The notes: generated from the sequence alone by a model not told the origin. Counted from the first letter of the stretch, positions 22,735-33,759 are shown. The stretch is DNA of 64,000 nucleotides from Glandiceps talaboti (GCF_964340395.1 NC_135571.1:6432453-6496452); one strand, 5' to 3'. Numbers and translations are program-made.

Positions 22735-24880
22735 CATTGCATTGTGGAAATTATTCACCTCAGCTGTCCTTTTACTGGAGTATAATTGCTGACGTTGTTG
22801 TGAACATCAAGGGCATGTAGTTTTTGTGGTAAAAATCCTTCTCGAAAATTTTTGCCCATGTTGCAAATTTTTATCTTTATGGCCTATTGTGTGTTCAAGT
22901 TTATGTCGCTGTCACAATCAAGGACGTGGAATGTTTGTGGTCAAAATCTTATATGGAATCTTTTCACCTCAGTTTAATAGGCATAAATGTTTGTAGTCAT
23001 GTAATTTTATGGCCTGCTCTGTGTTTAATTTACAATCATAATGTCATGTATTTTTGTTTGACAATGTATATCACTATCAAAGTCAAGGGGATAGAATTTC
23101 TACATGTACATTACCCTTGCAGTGTGTTTAATATTTGTACAGTAAATTAACCCTCTTCCTCCTTAGGGAGTACAACATGTAATATGTATTTGTCCACATC
23201 TAAGTACAGGTTGGGAGAAAGAGGATTAAGTCCTTGACAGCATCAAGAGCAAAAAAAATTCCAGTCTTGGCTCTAAATTAACATGTGATAGAAATTCTTC
23301 GCCTCAGGAATTCCCTTTTATATGGGTATGATTTTTGTAGTCTTATGGCCTGCAGTTTGCTTATTTGTGATCATTTCCAAATTCAAGGACATAAAATGGT
23401 CTTTAAACACAGAACTGCTCTATATAAAGAGGATTATGGCTAATCTCTATAATATGCAAATGCAGGAAATTCAAATTGCTGTACCAGAGCACTAGCTTCA
23501 CAGGTCATGAATCATGTACACATTGTTTGTGAATGTCATAGGATGGTAACTTGATACACAAATTAGTTGAAAATCAATGTTTGTTTCCTAGAATGAAAAA
23601 AACTTTCAAAATGAGACAAATTCCCCTGCAAACAGCTGTTTAGATTGTGTGTCACTCAGGATTATTCAAATATGCGGCATTTGCATGTGAACAACCCAGA
23701 TAGGGAATGTTTATATGTTGGTGATTACTTGCCAGTGAGTCAGCACAAGTTCTCCACCTCCAAACATAGTCAGTCATATGCAAAATAGGGTCCCAGGCAC
23801 AGGCAGTCATGCCTTTAACAGATTTTTGTTACCTGACTTGTAATTCCCTTTGAACTGCATAATGCGTATAATTTCCTATTGCGTGTGTGTTTAAGTTACA
23901 TATATTCATAATTCCCAGTGTCAAGGGCATGGAATTATTGCGTACTAATGCTTTCATGGAAATTTTCCACCTGAGCTATGCTGTTAATATGCATTTGACA
24001 TTGTTATGCCTTACTGTGAATGTTATTTATGTTTGTAAAGTGCAACATAGTTATTTGCGTTTCTTTAAATGTCACTCAGTCAAGGGCATGAACTTTTTGG
24101 AGTGTAATTCCTTGATGGAACTTTTTATATCCTACTGTGTATTTAAATTAACAGCAAGAAATTGCACTCTAAATCATTGATTTGAATATTTCACCTTTTT
24201 AATGCGGCCGTGTGTACTATGAACTTGCATGTGTTTTAAGAATCATTGAGGTATACAATTGTAGTCTAAATCATTCACATATTTTTATTCTTTCACCTGA
24301 GCTACTCTTTCAATATTTGCATTTAATTTTATGGCGTGATAAAAGTCATTTGCGTTTATAATTGCATTGTCAAAGTCAAGGTCAAGAAATTGCAGTTTAA
24401 ACCATAATAGAAATTTTCACCTGGGTGAACCTTTTAATATGTAAATTATGTAGTAAAGATGTAATGCTATGGCCTGCTATGTGTTTGCTATTTGTAACAT
24501 CTGGTATCTCAGAGTCATGAGCAGAAAACGGCAGTGTAAATCTTTGATAGCGATTTTTCATGCAAGTCAACCTTTAATTTAAATATGACAATGTGTTTAT
24601 ATGTACTATGGCCTAGTGTGTATTTAAGTTATTTGCAGAATCACAAGTCAAGGACATCACCTTGCAGTCAAGTATACTTGCAATTTTTCATCTGGTTTAT
24701 AACATTATACTCTCAGAGTCAAGGGCACGAAACGAACTTGTTTAAAATTGATGTGGAAATTTTACACCTCATTTGCCTTTCCACTGACGTGAACGTAGAA
24801 TCAGCTATCACTTTAACTCAGATTAATGTGTTTTATAACAAATTGAATACTTCCTGCCTTATGACATGTCTTTAGTCGAT
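22735..24880 (+). repeat. Old tandem array, ~130-160-bp unit, about eleven copies
   Basis: Recurring words are TTTTCACCTGAGCT, TTTAATATGCA, TTTATGGCCTG, TGTGTTTAAGTTA and GTCAAGGGCATG. The last word lies near 22808, 22919, 23079, 23382, 23921, 24080, 24377, 24515, 24645 and 24718. One step is again 159 bp. Copies are heavily diverged. A dispersed element at 23405-23545 and other unmatched sequence interrupt it. Frames of 87-97 residues inside it share repeated peptides such as SVKGMELL and SVKGMNFL and are repeat-derived. Confidence 0.8.
23405..23545 (+). repeat. Dispersed element, shorter copy
   Basis: It matches the reverse complement of 34965-35155: TATATAAAGAGGATTATGGC, TAATCT, ATGCAAATG, GGAAATTCAAA, AGAGCACTAGCTTC and CACAGGTCATG. 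This copy lacks about 40 bases that the other copy carries between GCTTC and ACAGGTCATG. Confidence 0.75.
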
Positions 24881-24884
24881 TTGC

Positions 24885-25195
24885 CAGTTCCAACATACAT
24901 TGAAGGACACTACATCGCATTTGTTATGTTTAGGCTTGTTTTGACTTCCTGACATTTGAAATTACAACATTTTCATCATAAACAGACGGGAAAACATGTT
25001 GTCCTCTTTAATTGTGAGTGGTTTTATAGAACAAAGACGGAATGCCATCAATGACAGAGAATTTTACTGGTAAACCAGTATCAATGAAAAATAAATATAA
25101 ATAAACCCTGGGTATGGTCAGGTGACAACGGTCCCCTGAGTAGTGTGTGCAATTTATCCCTGCCTGTACAGAATACACAGTGTTGTGTGTGAATT
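24885..25195. other. No feature recognised
   Basis: No repeat or exon signal beyond weak A/T runs. Confidence 0.4.
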
Positions 25196-25200
25196 AACAC

Positions 25201-25349
25201 TGCATGAAAGGGTGGCGTTTCCGGTTCCATATACATACATATACATGATGGTCACATAACAGAAATGCAGTGAATCTGGAATCACTGCAATTCTGTTGTG
25301 TGACTGTCATGTCTATGGAACCAGAAACGTCACCCTTTCATTCGGTGCA
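25201..25349. mobile_element. 149-bp near-perfect hairpin
   Basis: The left arm, beginning TGCATGAAAGGGTGGCGTTT, pairs with the right arm ending ACGTCACCCTTTCATTCGGT. The arms are about 70 bases with few mismatches and a short loop (ATCTGGA) near 25274. A transcript would fold into one long stem. It is most simply a foldback MITE; a hairpin small-RNA precursor is the alternative. Confidence 0.85.
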
Positions 25350-25879
25350 AGACACGTGATGTATGTTGCACCCGGCAACAGGTCTACAGTCTAGAGAATA
25401 AATGATCATTTCTATATGGTCATCATTACAGAACTTATCATTTTATCATCAGACACTAATATTTCTTTGTGAAAAATAACACCAACACTGAAATTAAAGT
25501 CCACGATGATTTATTTCAAATTCTATCAGATATCGTATCTACACAGCATACAATAAAGTATTGTCACGAGTATAATATTCCGTCGGCTTTATATTTTTGA
25601 GTTGATTGGTTATCATTTCCCTAAAGAAAACAATCAAAATTGGCAATCTGTATTCCTCCTACGATAAGTAGGGATATTATTACTAATTGTAGAAATTTAG
25701 TAGCACTCCTAACAGATCAACTGATTGCTTTTTGTCAGAGAGTACCTTTCTTCAATCAAGTTGGAATTTCTCAATTTTTGTCAGTGACAAATTTGACAAA
25801 AGCAATTTTATTTTTGTGCCTGTTTCTAATGATATGACACAACTCAATCAGATGACAATATTGAGATACACTCAGTGAT

Positions 25880-26325
25880 TTGTAACTTATAGGGAGTAGG
25901 TGGGTAAAACCGATGTTTTTGTTAAGGGCAGTATAAAGCAGATAAAATCTCCCTCACTTCCCCAGTCATTTTACCAGTGTTCCCTGTTCCCTGCTTTTGT
26001 TAAAGGCTGCCTGTAAGTAGGTGAAATCTACCCGAGTTTCCAACTCATTACCAGGGTTCCCTACCATAGTTTTTGTTAAGGGCTGTAAGTAGGTATACTC
26101 TACCTATTAGTAAGTTATTTAGTCATTATCAGGGTTCCTTACCAGTGTATTAGTTAGGGTTGTACTAGCAGGTAAAATCTGTCAAGTAATTTGACCAGGG
26201 TTCCCTACCAATTTCTGTTAAGTATGTAAAATCCATCTGAGTTCTCTGGTCATTTTACCGGGGTTCCCTGCCAGTGACAGTGTTTTTGTTAAGGGCGACA
26301 TTAGCAGTTAAAATTTACCTGCTAG
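25880..26325 (+). repeat. Tandem array, ~70-100-bp unit, six copies
   Basis: The unit is TTTTTGTTAAGGGCTG, TAAGTAGGTAAAATCTACC, a TGAGTTTCC-like block, CATTTTACCAGGGTTCCCT, ACCAGTG. The same words form the dispersed elements at 7395-7560 and 43285-43470, so an element or part of one became tandem here. Confidence 0.85.
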
Positions 26326-26329
26326 TTCA

Positions 26330-26568
26330 GATAACTTCCCCATTTCTTTATGTGTGACGTCTTGGACAATGTGTTTCAGATAACTCCCCCATTTCTTTAT
26401 GTGTGAGTTGGGTCTTGGACAATGTGTTTTAGATAACTCCCCCATTTCTTTATATGTGAGTTGGGTCTTGGACAATGTGTTTTAGATAACTCCCCATTTC
26501 CTTATGTGTGAGTTGGGTTTTGGACAATGTATTTTAGATAACTTCCCCATTTCTTTATGTATGACATG
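26330..26568 (+). repeat. Tandem array, ~54-bp unit, five copies
   Basis: The unit is AGATAACTCCCCCATTTCTT, TATGTGTGAGTTGGGTCTTG, GACAATGTGTTTT. Copies are close to identical; the first lacks GAGTTGG. Confidence 0.95.
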
Positions 26569-26654
26569 AGCTTTACATCTATTGGCAATGCTATACTCAA
26601 TATTCTATAGTGACATAATTCTTATATGCTTTAAAGTCCAATGTCTCTTTTTTT

Positions 26655-26975
26655 ACAATCACAGATGTCTTTTGCCAAGTAGTTTAAAAAAATTTACAAG
26701 ACATGAGAAAGGTGAATCTCCAAGGATTATTTGCCAATCGTTTGGTCTACTGTGCAAGTCTACTTTTCTGCCCCACAGCATGAACAAACTTCCCCAAAAT
26801 AACTGTACCTGTTCACACTCACAGAAAAAGTGAATCAATGTCTCTTCCTAATTCTTCCAGAATAATGTACACAGTGGATTGTCAACTTTTGGTGGTATCA
26901 TTTTTCACAATTTAACATTTGTGACTAAAATCTTATGTCATATCTTGAAGTGAAATTCTCTGAGTTTTCTGTCTA
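26655..26975 (-). pseudogene. Decayed LINE protein C-terminus
   Basis: Read on the minus strand, one frame gives HKILVTNVKL, then a stop, KM, then VDNPLCTLFWKN, a stop, and EETLIHFFCECEQVQLFW. This matches the conserved C-terminal region of non-LTR retrotransposon ORF2 proteins, which follows the pattern ILxTNxxLxKMxxVxxPLC, then ETLxHLFxxCxxVxxFW. At least three in-frame stops show it is dead. The second cysteine of the PLCxxC motif is not preserved. On the plus strand a strong acceptor-like CACAG at 26664 and a 56-codon open frame lie opposite; I take those as incidental. The LINE clade cannot be assigned. Confidence 0.7.
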
Positions 26976-27120
26976 GACTATAGAGTTCCATTAATTAGGC
27001 AACATGATATTTTTGACTACCAAACCAGAGTGACTATAAAGTTTCATTAATTAGGCAGCATGATATCTTTGTCTACCAAACCAGAGTGACTATAGAATTT
27101 CAATTAGGTGGCACGATGTT
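26975..27120 (+). repeat. Three-copy tandem repeat, ~60 bp
   Basis: Units contain GACTATA, TTCATTAATTAGGCA, CATGATATCTTTG and CTACCAAACCAGAGT. It directly follows the LINE fragment. Confidence 0.9.
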
Positions 27121-27124
27121 TTCT

Positions 27125-27525
27125 ATGTCTCACACAAGGTTTCTTGTTATGAATTACCTAAAACAAAATACAGACACTGATAGCATGTAGGCATATAAAA
27201 CGATACATTTATCTCACTGTGAACACAAATAAACATCACTGTCAGATGAAACATGGACGATTCAAACATAAAACTGTCAATTTGTATTCTCAGTGATATA
27301 AAATATAACATTTCATGTGTGTGTGTGCTATGCTATCAGTGCCGGTAATTTGAAACCCCAAAAAAGTGTGAGATGTATAAACAGCATTGTGTCGCATAAT
27401 TGAAACAGTACTGCAATCTTTCTGGTTTGGCAGTAATGATATCCATCAAAAACCTTAAAATTATGGACTGTAGACATTCAAAAGACTAAATTGCAGAAAG
27501 CGGTATCTGAGTCACTATTCACATT
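27125..27525. other. No feature recognised
   Basis: AT-rich spacer between two arrays. Confidence 0.4.
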
Positions 27526-27529
27526 TGAT

Positions 27530-28265
27530 GATTTTACAGTCAGGCGCTGGAATGATATAAACCGTAAATTAATCAAAGTACGAATCAAACAAATATGGAA
27601 AAAATTAACTTACCTTATGCAGCCTTTAGGTAAAAACTAGAACTTGAGCTCTATATGCATTGTTAAAAGATTACATATACAGTATACACTATAGAAAGAT
27701 ATTATGTGAACGATTTTTCATATTTGATGGTCTGAATGAGCTTACAGGCAGGAGTCCGAGTTTGTTGCCACAAATGAACAAATGAACAAATTTTACCTTA
27801 CCTTATGCAGCTTTTAAGTAAAAACTAGAACTCAAACCCTATGTATTGTTAAAAGATTACAGTGTACATATTTACACTATAGAAAGATGTATCCGCATGG
27901 TTTTTCATACTTGATGGCTTAGATGAGCTTACAGTCAGGAGTCCGAGTTTCTTGCCACAAATGTATAAAGTACAAATGAAAATAAATCAACAAATTTTAC
28001 CTTACCTTATGCAGCCTTTAAGTAAAAACTAGAACTCAAACCCTATGTATTGTTAAAAGATTACAGTGTACATATATACACTATAGAAAGATGCATCCGA
28101 GTGATTTTTCATACTTGATGGCCTAGATGAGCTTACAGTCAGTAACCTGAATTTCTTGCCACAAATGAATTAAGTACAGACGAATAAAAATGGAAAAATT
28201 ACCTTTAAGTTACCTTATGCTGCCGTTAAGTAAAAGCAAGAACTACATTGTGTATATGCATTGTT
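27530..28265 (+). repeat. Tandem array, ~187-208-bp unit, four copies
   Basis: TTACCTTATG recurs at 27611, 27798, 28002 and 28210. Each unit also has AAAAACTAGAACT, TTGTTAAAAGATTACA, ACACTATAGAAAGAT, TGAGCTTACAGTCAG and TTGCCACAAATG. On the minus strand each unit contains CATAAGGTAAG, a donor-like word, but no frame stays open around it. Confidence 0.9.
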
Positions 28266-28544
28266 AATGAATAGCGTCTGAATGAGAAGGCCTAATTAAT
28301 TGAGATGTTCGGCACGATCATTAGAAAGTCGGTCACATGTAACTAAGACTTACTGCAGGCAATCAAGGATAAACTGATACAGATAAATTACATAAATGCA
28401 ACACTAATTAATATAGCAATACTCGTTTAAGCCATACATATTAAAATCTGTGTTCCTCAACATTTCAGGATGCAAAATGCTGAAAATTAACGTTTTCTTT
28501 TTTTTATTTAATGGCATTTTGGAAGTTTGTATGTCTTATAGCAA

Positions 28545-28990
28545 ACAATTATTGCAATCTGTCTTTTAATAAGAATTTTAAATCATTAGTATGTAGTGGT
28601 GACTAGCAGACACACACATTGAAATGTTTGTTTCTCATTATTCAGAGAGATGAAACATTGGTACTGTTTATTTCCTATACTTTTGTTTGAATGGCAACTT
28701 TGGGTATCATATCTGTTAGTCAGCATATATGATTGCAATATAGAATATCCTCTTACAGATCTAAGAAGACACAAAGATTGAAATCTTTACATTCAGTCAC
28801 AGACACAAGAAACATCCTCTGAAAAAAATCACATTTCAAAATCTTGCTCCAATATGACTTTGGAACATTTAACAAGAGATGAATTGTGCAATCTGTCTTA
28901 ATTGTCACAAAGTAACAATGTAGTATTAAACTGACAGACTAATGGACACACAAATTGAAAATTTTGTTTCTCAACATTGAAATAAACAAA
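28545..28990 (+). repeat. Direct repeat, ~336 bp apart
   Basis: GCAATCTGTCTT, then GACACACACATTGAAA and TTTGTTTCTCA occur near 28550-28640 and again at 28886-28980 with substitutions. Confidence 0.65.
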
Positions 28991-29037
28991 ATACCAGGAT
29001 ACAGAAATCATTTAGTGCATAATACAAAGGGGAGAAA

Positions 29038-29383
29038 TTGTACATGTAACTGAGTCTAAAATACATTGACCATTCCAAATGGTCAATTTCATGGTCATTA
29101 TATGCACAGAAAAGTGGAAATAGGCTATTTTTCTTCACCACTTTGTGCATAATATGGGTGATTTTTAAGGTCTGTGGCTGGAAATTCCAGCCAACCACAG
29201 AGACCTATGAACCATCTCTGTCTGGTTTGTGGCTGGAAATTCCAGCCAACATCAGACACTTATGAAATTCCAGTTAACTTTATATGGTGAAAATGAGAAC
29301 AAATTTGTCAAAAACCTAACTTTTAAGGTGGGTCATTATGCCTTGGAAAAGGTCAATGTATTTTGAACTCAGTTATATACAAC
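29038..29383. mobile_element. Inverted-repeat element with two GGCTGGAAATTCCAGCC palindromes
   Basis: The left end, GTACATGTAACTGAGTC followed by AAAATACATTGACC, pairs with the right end, GGTCAATGTATTTTGAACTC, AGTTATATAC. Arms are alignable for about 45 bases. The middle carries two copies of the perfect 17-bp palindrome GGCTGGAAATTCCAGCC (about 29178 and 29232) inside a ~55-bp tandem duplication. It is a non-coding MITE. Confidence 0.75.
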
Positions 29384-29599
29384 TGTATTGTTTGATGAGT
29401 CTAAGGACTCCTGTCTGATCTTTGTAATTGTGCATATGGCCGTAGGATAATGAGTTGATTCTGCTGGAAAATAATAGTGGTTTCCTTGTAAACAAGACCG
29501 GGATCCGCCAATTTATTTTCATTTCAAATAATCAAGGAACAAGCTTCCATATGGCCAAGTTTGGAAATTTTAGATTTCATGGAAATTTTGTTTAGTGTA

Positions 29600-29725
29600 C
29601 TCATTTTACGTTTTGTTCATTTTGTTATTGCTTTTAGGCTCTGAAGCAGACCTCCTGTGTTAGGTCGAAACATCGGAAGTAAAGTTTTATGAAGAGAAAA
29701 GGATTTGCAATCTATTCTATCTAAC
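29600..29725 (+). mobile_element. Possible Penelope-like or LINE 3' remnant
   Basis: The phrase TCTGAAGCAGACC, TCCTGTGTTAGGTCGAAACA, TCGGAAGTAAA resembles the GACC..GGTCGAAACRTCGG hairpin that I associate with 3' parts of some invertebrate retroelements. GACCT and AGGTC can pair around CCTGTGTT. No coding sequence is attached, so the class is tentative. Confidence 0.35.
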
Positions 29726-30398
29726 CCAAATTGGGACTCCAGGCATATTCTACTAATGTACAACATGGTGCACTCTTCATTTTGGAGTCATATTTGGCCT
29801 CCCTTAGGGCAAACAAAATGCCTTAACGACATCCCAAGATAGATGAATAGATTAAGTATTTCCGTCTGTTGATATAGGATGTTATACTTTCAATTTCTGG
29901 CTGAACTACAACTATGGTTGATATCCCTTTCTACTAATAAAGTAAACATTACTTCAATGCTAACGATGTACCTGAGACACATCCACATGATATGAATATT
30001 TTTCTTCCCTCTTGAAGACATGTACAAACACAGCTAGATGTATTTGAGAACTTTGATCAAATTTGAAACTCAAAATAGAAAAGATACCTGACCAAAGAGT
30101 TGATAGTTTTTGTCCAATAGACATTACTACACAGACAGAGACATCCATATGTTTGCTATTCTAATGATGCTCTTTCAACAGGACAAAGGCTAGCCAAGAA
30201 TTTTGCAAACCTTTTGAGTTTTTGCTAATAAGTATTTCACCTTGAGATTGGAAATAAGATTGACCTTGAACACTACTACCTGTTCAACAAGTCATTTACA
30301 TATATTTACAAATGTGTGTGTTATATATCTAATACCAAATAACTATATATTATATGAAACTCACCCATATATATAATTATATATATAAAGCATGTATA

Positions 30399-30402
<4 letters not shown>

Positions 30403-30483
<81 letters not shown>

Positions 30484-30485
30484 TA
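30403..30485. repeat. TA microsatellite, first block
   Basis: About 40 TA dinucleotides, followed by AT-rich and ACACAC sequence and a ~75-bp unique spacer. Confidence 0.97.
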
Positions 30486-30594
30486 TTATATATAATTACA
30501 CACACACACATAATTATATATATTTAGACACTACGTCTATAATGCTCGGCTACTAATGTTATGTCGAGCACTGTTCTCTCCAGTGAGACACATG

Positions 30595-30596
<2 letters not shown>

Positions 30597-30668
<72 letters not shown>
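30597..30668. repeat. TA microsatellite, second block
   Basis: About 35 TA dinucleotides directly abutting the AACAGCTTCCGG end of the palindrome-ladder element. Confidence 0.97.
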
Positions 30669-30669
<1 letters not shown>

Positions 30670-31060
30670 CAGCTTCCGGGAAACTTTCGGAAATTCTATT
30701 CCACTTTGGAAAGGTCTCTTTTTTTTATTGATAAAGGGTTAATAGATATGCTGCTCACTGTAGACATATCAAATCATGACATAAACTTGCATTTGACACT
30801 TTCATTTTCAAGATTAACCCATGTAAAAAGTTGCCATTTGGCCAAAAAATTGCCCAATTTTTTGGTATTTGCCAAAATATTGGCCAATATTTTGAGACTT
30901 CCCAAAATATTGGCCAATATTTTGAGACTTCCAAAAATATTGGCCAATATTTTGTGAGTTTGCCAATATATGGGCCAATATATTTTCAGCTCTCAAATAA
31001 ACTGCCCAATATATTTTTCCTAAATGAATGTATTTGGTCAATATATTGGTTTCCTTTAAA
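30669..31060 (+). mobile_element. Palindrome-ladder element, copy 1
   Basis: It aligns along its full ~395 bp with the reverse complement of 37150-37561, about 90% alike by eye. It starts AACAGCTTCCGG beside a TA microsatellite and ends near CAATATATTGGTTTCC. The centre holds the perfect 20-bp palindrome AAAATATTGGCCAATATTTT at 30873, 30903 and 30933, exactly 30 bp apart, flanked by weaker versions. The 30-bp period gives ten-residue peptide repeats (QNIGQYFETS) in an open frame, and a second frame is also open in both copies. With no ATG at the start of the second frame and obvious repeat origin, I do not call either a gene. Confidence 0.85.
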
Positions 31061-31144
31061 CAATTTTACCATTTTGTCCCCACAGTTACAAAATTTACTA
31101 CTTGTAACATGTTTTAGTCGAGGTATGTAAAGGTACTTAAAATG

Positions 31145-31738
31145 TTAAACTGAGACCATGAACTGAGAGTCTCAGTTGCAAAAAAATAGCCATCTGAGAC
31201 TAGTCTCAGTTTGCCAGTCTCAAATGGCAAAAAAAAACTTCCATGGTTAGAGTGTTTAATATGTTCTTAGGATTTGATTTCGATACTTGTTTGTGTTTGT
31301 ATTGTAATCAATGTTGCCTTCCATACATACCTTTTGTTATTCTGTGTATATGGTGTCAACTCTTTCTTTTGTGTAGTTATCATGTGATCTGTATGTGTAG
31401 TTTACTAAGCCTTTGTTTTGTTTCTAGCATGGATGTATTCATAGACCCTTATGATGTATTAGGGATGCATCTATGTTACTTGTAATGTTTGTTGTCATTA
31501 CAATCTTTGGTAAATTTTCAGTCTCAATAGTATACATGTAGTGTGACATCATGAATTTTTGTGAACTGAAACTATTCTCAGATAGACTTTTTTTAATCTG
31601 GGACTGATCAGTTCATGGCAAACTGAGACTGGTCTCGGATATGGATGGCTATTTTTGGCAAACTGAGACTCAGTTCATGGTCTCAGCATGTCACACCCAG
31701 TCCCTCCAGGTGGGTGGAGGGACTGTGTCTCAGTTTAA
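31145..31738. mobile_element. TTAA-flanked inverted-repeat element with CTGAGAC ends
   Basis: TTAAACTGAGAC at the left pairs with GTCTCAGTTTAA at the right. Longer arms of about 100 bp share CATGAACTGAG, TCTCAGTT, AAAATAGCCAT and GAGAC, AGTCTCAGTTTGCC. The right arm carries an extra ~45 bp containing the small hairpin GTCCCTCCA, 5 bases, TGGAGGGAC. The 594-bp element is non-coding. Part of its middle (31330-31380) resembles 34140-34190. Confidence 0.8.
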
Positions 31739-31739
31739 T

Positions 31740-32350
31740 GTTTTACATGTAGATACTTTGTGTACCATTACATACCTCTTTATTCATTATATTTTAAACT
31801 CATTACTTAATTGCAGTTTTACTTTTCAAACACAACTAATAGCTCCCTTTCAAAGCCAGGCACTGCACTGTTGTGTGTTTTTAATCCCAGTAAAGCTCGA
31901 GACTTGACATTTTTTACAGCTCATTTTAAAAGATAGCCACTAGGCCAATGGGTCCATGTTCAAGATGGCCACAAGCTTATGCTCCATGTTCAACTACAAC
32001 GGCTTGCCGTATGTGGACCATCTTGTGTGAATAGTTTAAATCTTAAAGGTATCTCAGACATGCAGACATGTTTACAAAACTAATTTATTTGAATGTTGAC
32101 AGTTTCTTCTAATAATGTACAGAGTTTATACACATTGTGATTGTGATGTCCTAGCTATTATGTAATATCTCTGGATAAATTCTCAGGATTGGGGTTGGAG
32201 AACTACTAAACATTTTGCATCGGAACTTATAGGGAAGGGTTTGCCTGTGATCAGTGATAGTGGTAACATTTACCTGTTACCAGTGAATATCACTTTGATG
32301 ACAAAAAATTTTCATTTGTCCTTAAAACAGAGAGGAATTATTTTGATTCT
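31740..32350. other. No feature recognised
   Basis: No clear repeat or exon. Short inverted words GTCCATGTTCAAGATGG and CCATCTTG lie near 31950-32025. Confidence 0.4.
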
Positions 32351-32355
32351 GATGG

Positions 32356-32676
32356 CTAATTGAAAGATGAATATTTTGACCATGTATCTGGTACTATGAG
32401 GAAACATTTAGTCAACATCACAAAAATATTGGCAATTTGCTGAAATCTACTGACAATCTGAATAGCTGTTGGTGAATGGTAAACTAAATAACTATCGATT
32501 TGCTTGGAAAAATCATGGAAGTATAACCCACTACCTGGGATATCCCTAAACTCTTGTTCTTTGTTGAAATTTATCAACATGACAAAAGAGTGACAGTCAC
32601 CCTTGTATTCAGATTGTAGCAATGTTTGTATGTACTGTACTTTTGCACTCACAATGATAACACAACAATGTAATGG
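32356..32676 (-). CDS. Open frame of ~107 codons, unknown
   Basis: The minus-strand frame is open for about 320 bases and ends at TAG. It lacks an ATG near its beginning; a GTG lies at 32652. The peptide has a balanced composition (motifs RDIPGSGLYFHDFSKQ and VYHSPTAIQIVSRFQQ), which is unusual for this AT-rich window, and it is not repetitive. It could be an exon of a minus-strand gene, an old element fragment, or chance. No domain is recognised. Confidence 0.2.
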   Translation of the reverse strand, partial: PLHCCVIIVSAKVQYIQTLLQSEYKGDCHSFVMLINFNKEQEFRDIPGSGLYFHDFSKQIDSYLVYHSPTAIQIVSRFQQIANIFVMLTKCFLIVPDTWSKYSSFN

Positions 32677-32699
32677 TCACCTTGCAGCTTGGCTTTAAT

Positions 32700-33052
32700 A
32701 CAAGTATGTTCTGTCACAGACAAGGAACACATGTGCTGCATGTCTGTGGTTCGATCTGTGTGTCACAAACCGTACCCCTTTCTACCTCAAGTTGTCTTGG
32801 CCAGTAGATGTTGTCTCTCTTGCATGATCATATAAATGTATCTGTAAGTGAAGCAAGTCACGTCATTTCTGACATATTTAATATTTCATGGGTGCACCAT
32901 TGAAATTTTTTCTTACTCAGATATGTGTATAGGGCTGAAAAGTATATTTTACGGCTATAGTTACCAGAATTCCCTAAATGTTGTTTTCAAATCAATTAAA
33001 AAAAAATTTGCATTTTGTCACGGACAAGAAACACTCTGTGCTGAATGCTTTG
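32700..33052 (+). repeat. Direct repeat of a ~34-bp Cys-containing block
   Basis: TGTCACAGACAAGGAACAC near 32709 and TGTCACGGACAAGAAACAC near 33018 are followed by TGTGCTG in both. The second lies at the end of an open frame giving CHGQETLCAECFVNKWHEC. The duplication may be of an exon piece or of an element. Confidence 0.4.
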
Positions 33053-33310
33053 TTAACAAATGGCATGAATGCTACATTTGGAAATAATTAGCACACTGTC
33101 ATTGGGTATAAAACATGGCCAACTTAATACAAAATATGTAAATAGTATGCAAATGAGCATTTTCCAAATATGATTTAACGACCTGACAGTGTTACGCAAT
33201 CATGGTAAAATATCCTGAGATTATCACAGTCTACATGTCATAATCTGCAAAAGCAGCATACTAGTGCTTGATCGAAAACCATCGCGTCATGTTCTAGTCT
33301 TCAAATGCTT

Positions 33311-33417
33311 AGATGGCAATGTTACCATCGTATGGCACGTCAATGGAAAGAAGGAAAACTTGCCCTAGTGGAAATGTCACTTTGATACAGAGTGGAAGTG
33401 AAAGTACCGAGATTGTG
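33311..33417 (+). CDS. Possible first coding exon, unknown product
   Basis: An ATG at 33313 opens a frame of 35 codons, ending ...GSESTEIV directly before the consensus donor GTAAGT at 33418. A TAG stands immediately upstream, so it would be a start exon or begin at a weak acceptor. The composition is protein-like and it ends in phase 0. The next exon-like block (33760-33931) needs a different phase, so the two are not simply joined. Function unknown. Confidence 0.3.
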
Positions 33418-33759
33418 GTAAGTGTAGCTCTATCACTTTGGAAAGTTAATTGATTTCTGTTGTTGTGAATGTTATTGTCAATAGAAATTTTACATCCATC
33501 CTTGGAGTAATTAATTACTCAAAGATACATCTATGCTGACCAAAGATGATTTGCTACTCAATTTCCAGACTCCACATATAATGGTTGATTTTCAAGTGAA
33601 GATGGTAATTTTATGGTAACATGTCATTGTCCAAAACGTGTGAACAGTAAGCATTCTACTGTGGAGTGGCCTTGCATTTCATTTGTTTTCTCAAAATGTT
33701 GAACTACTCACAGACAACTAAGAAGTTAGTTGTGTAGCAGTCTTTGTTGTTTGCTTTAG

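Noticed and set aside
26665-26833. Plus-strand exon-like block after a strong CACAG acceptor
   Set aside because: The opposite strand carries a recognisable LINE C-terminus over the same bases, which explains the long open stretch better.
29165-29260. Operator-like perfect palindromes GGCTGGAAATTCCAGCC
   Set aside because: Both lie in the middle of an inverted-repeat element and arise from a short duplication; there is no gene beside them to regulate.
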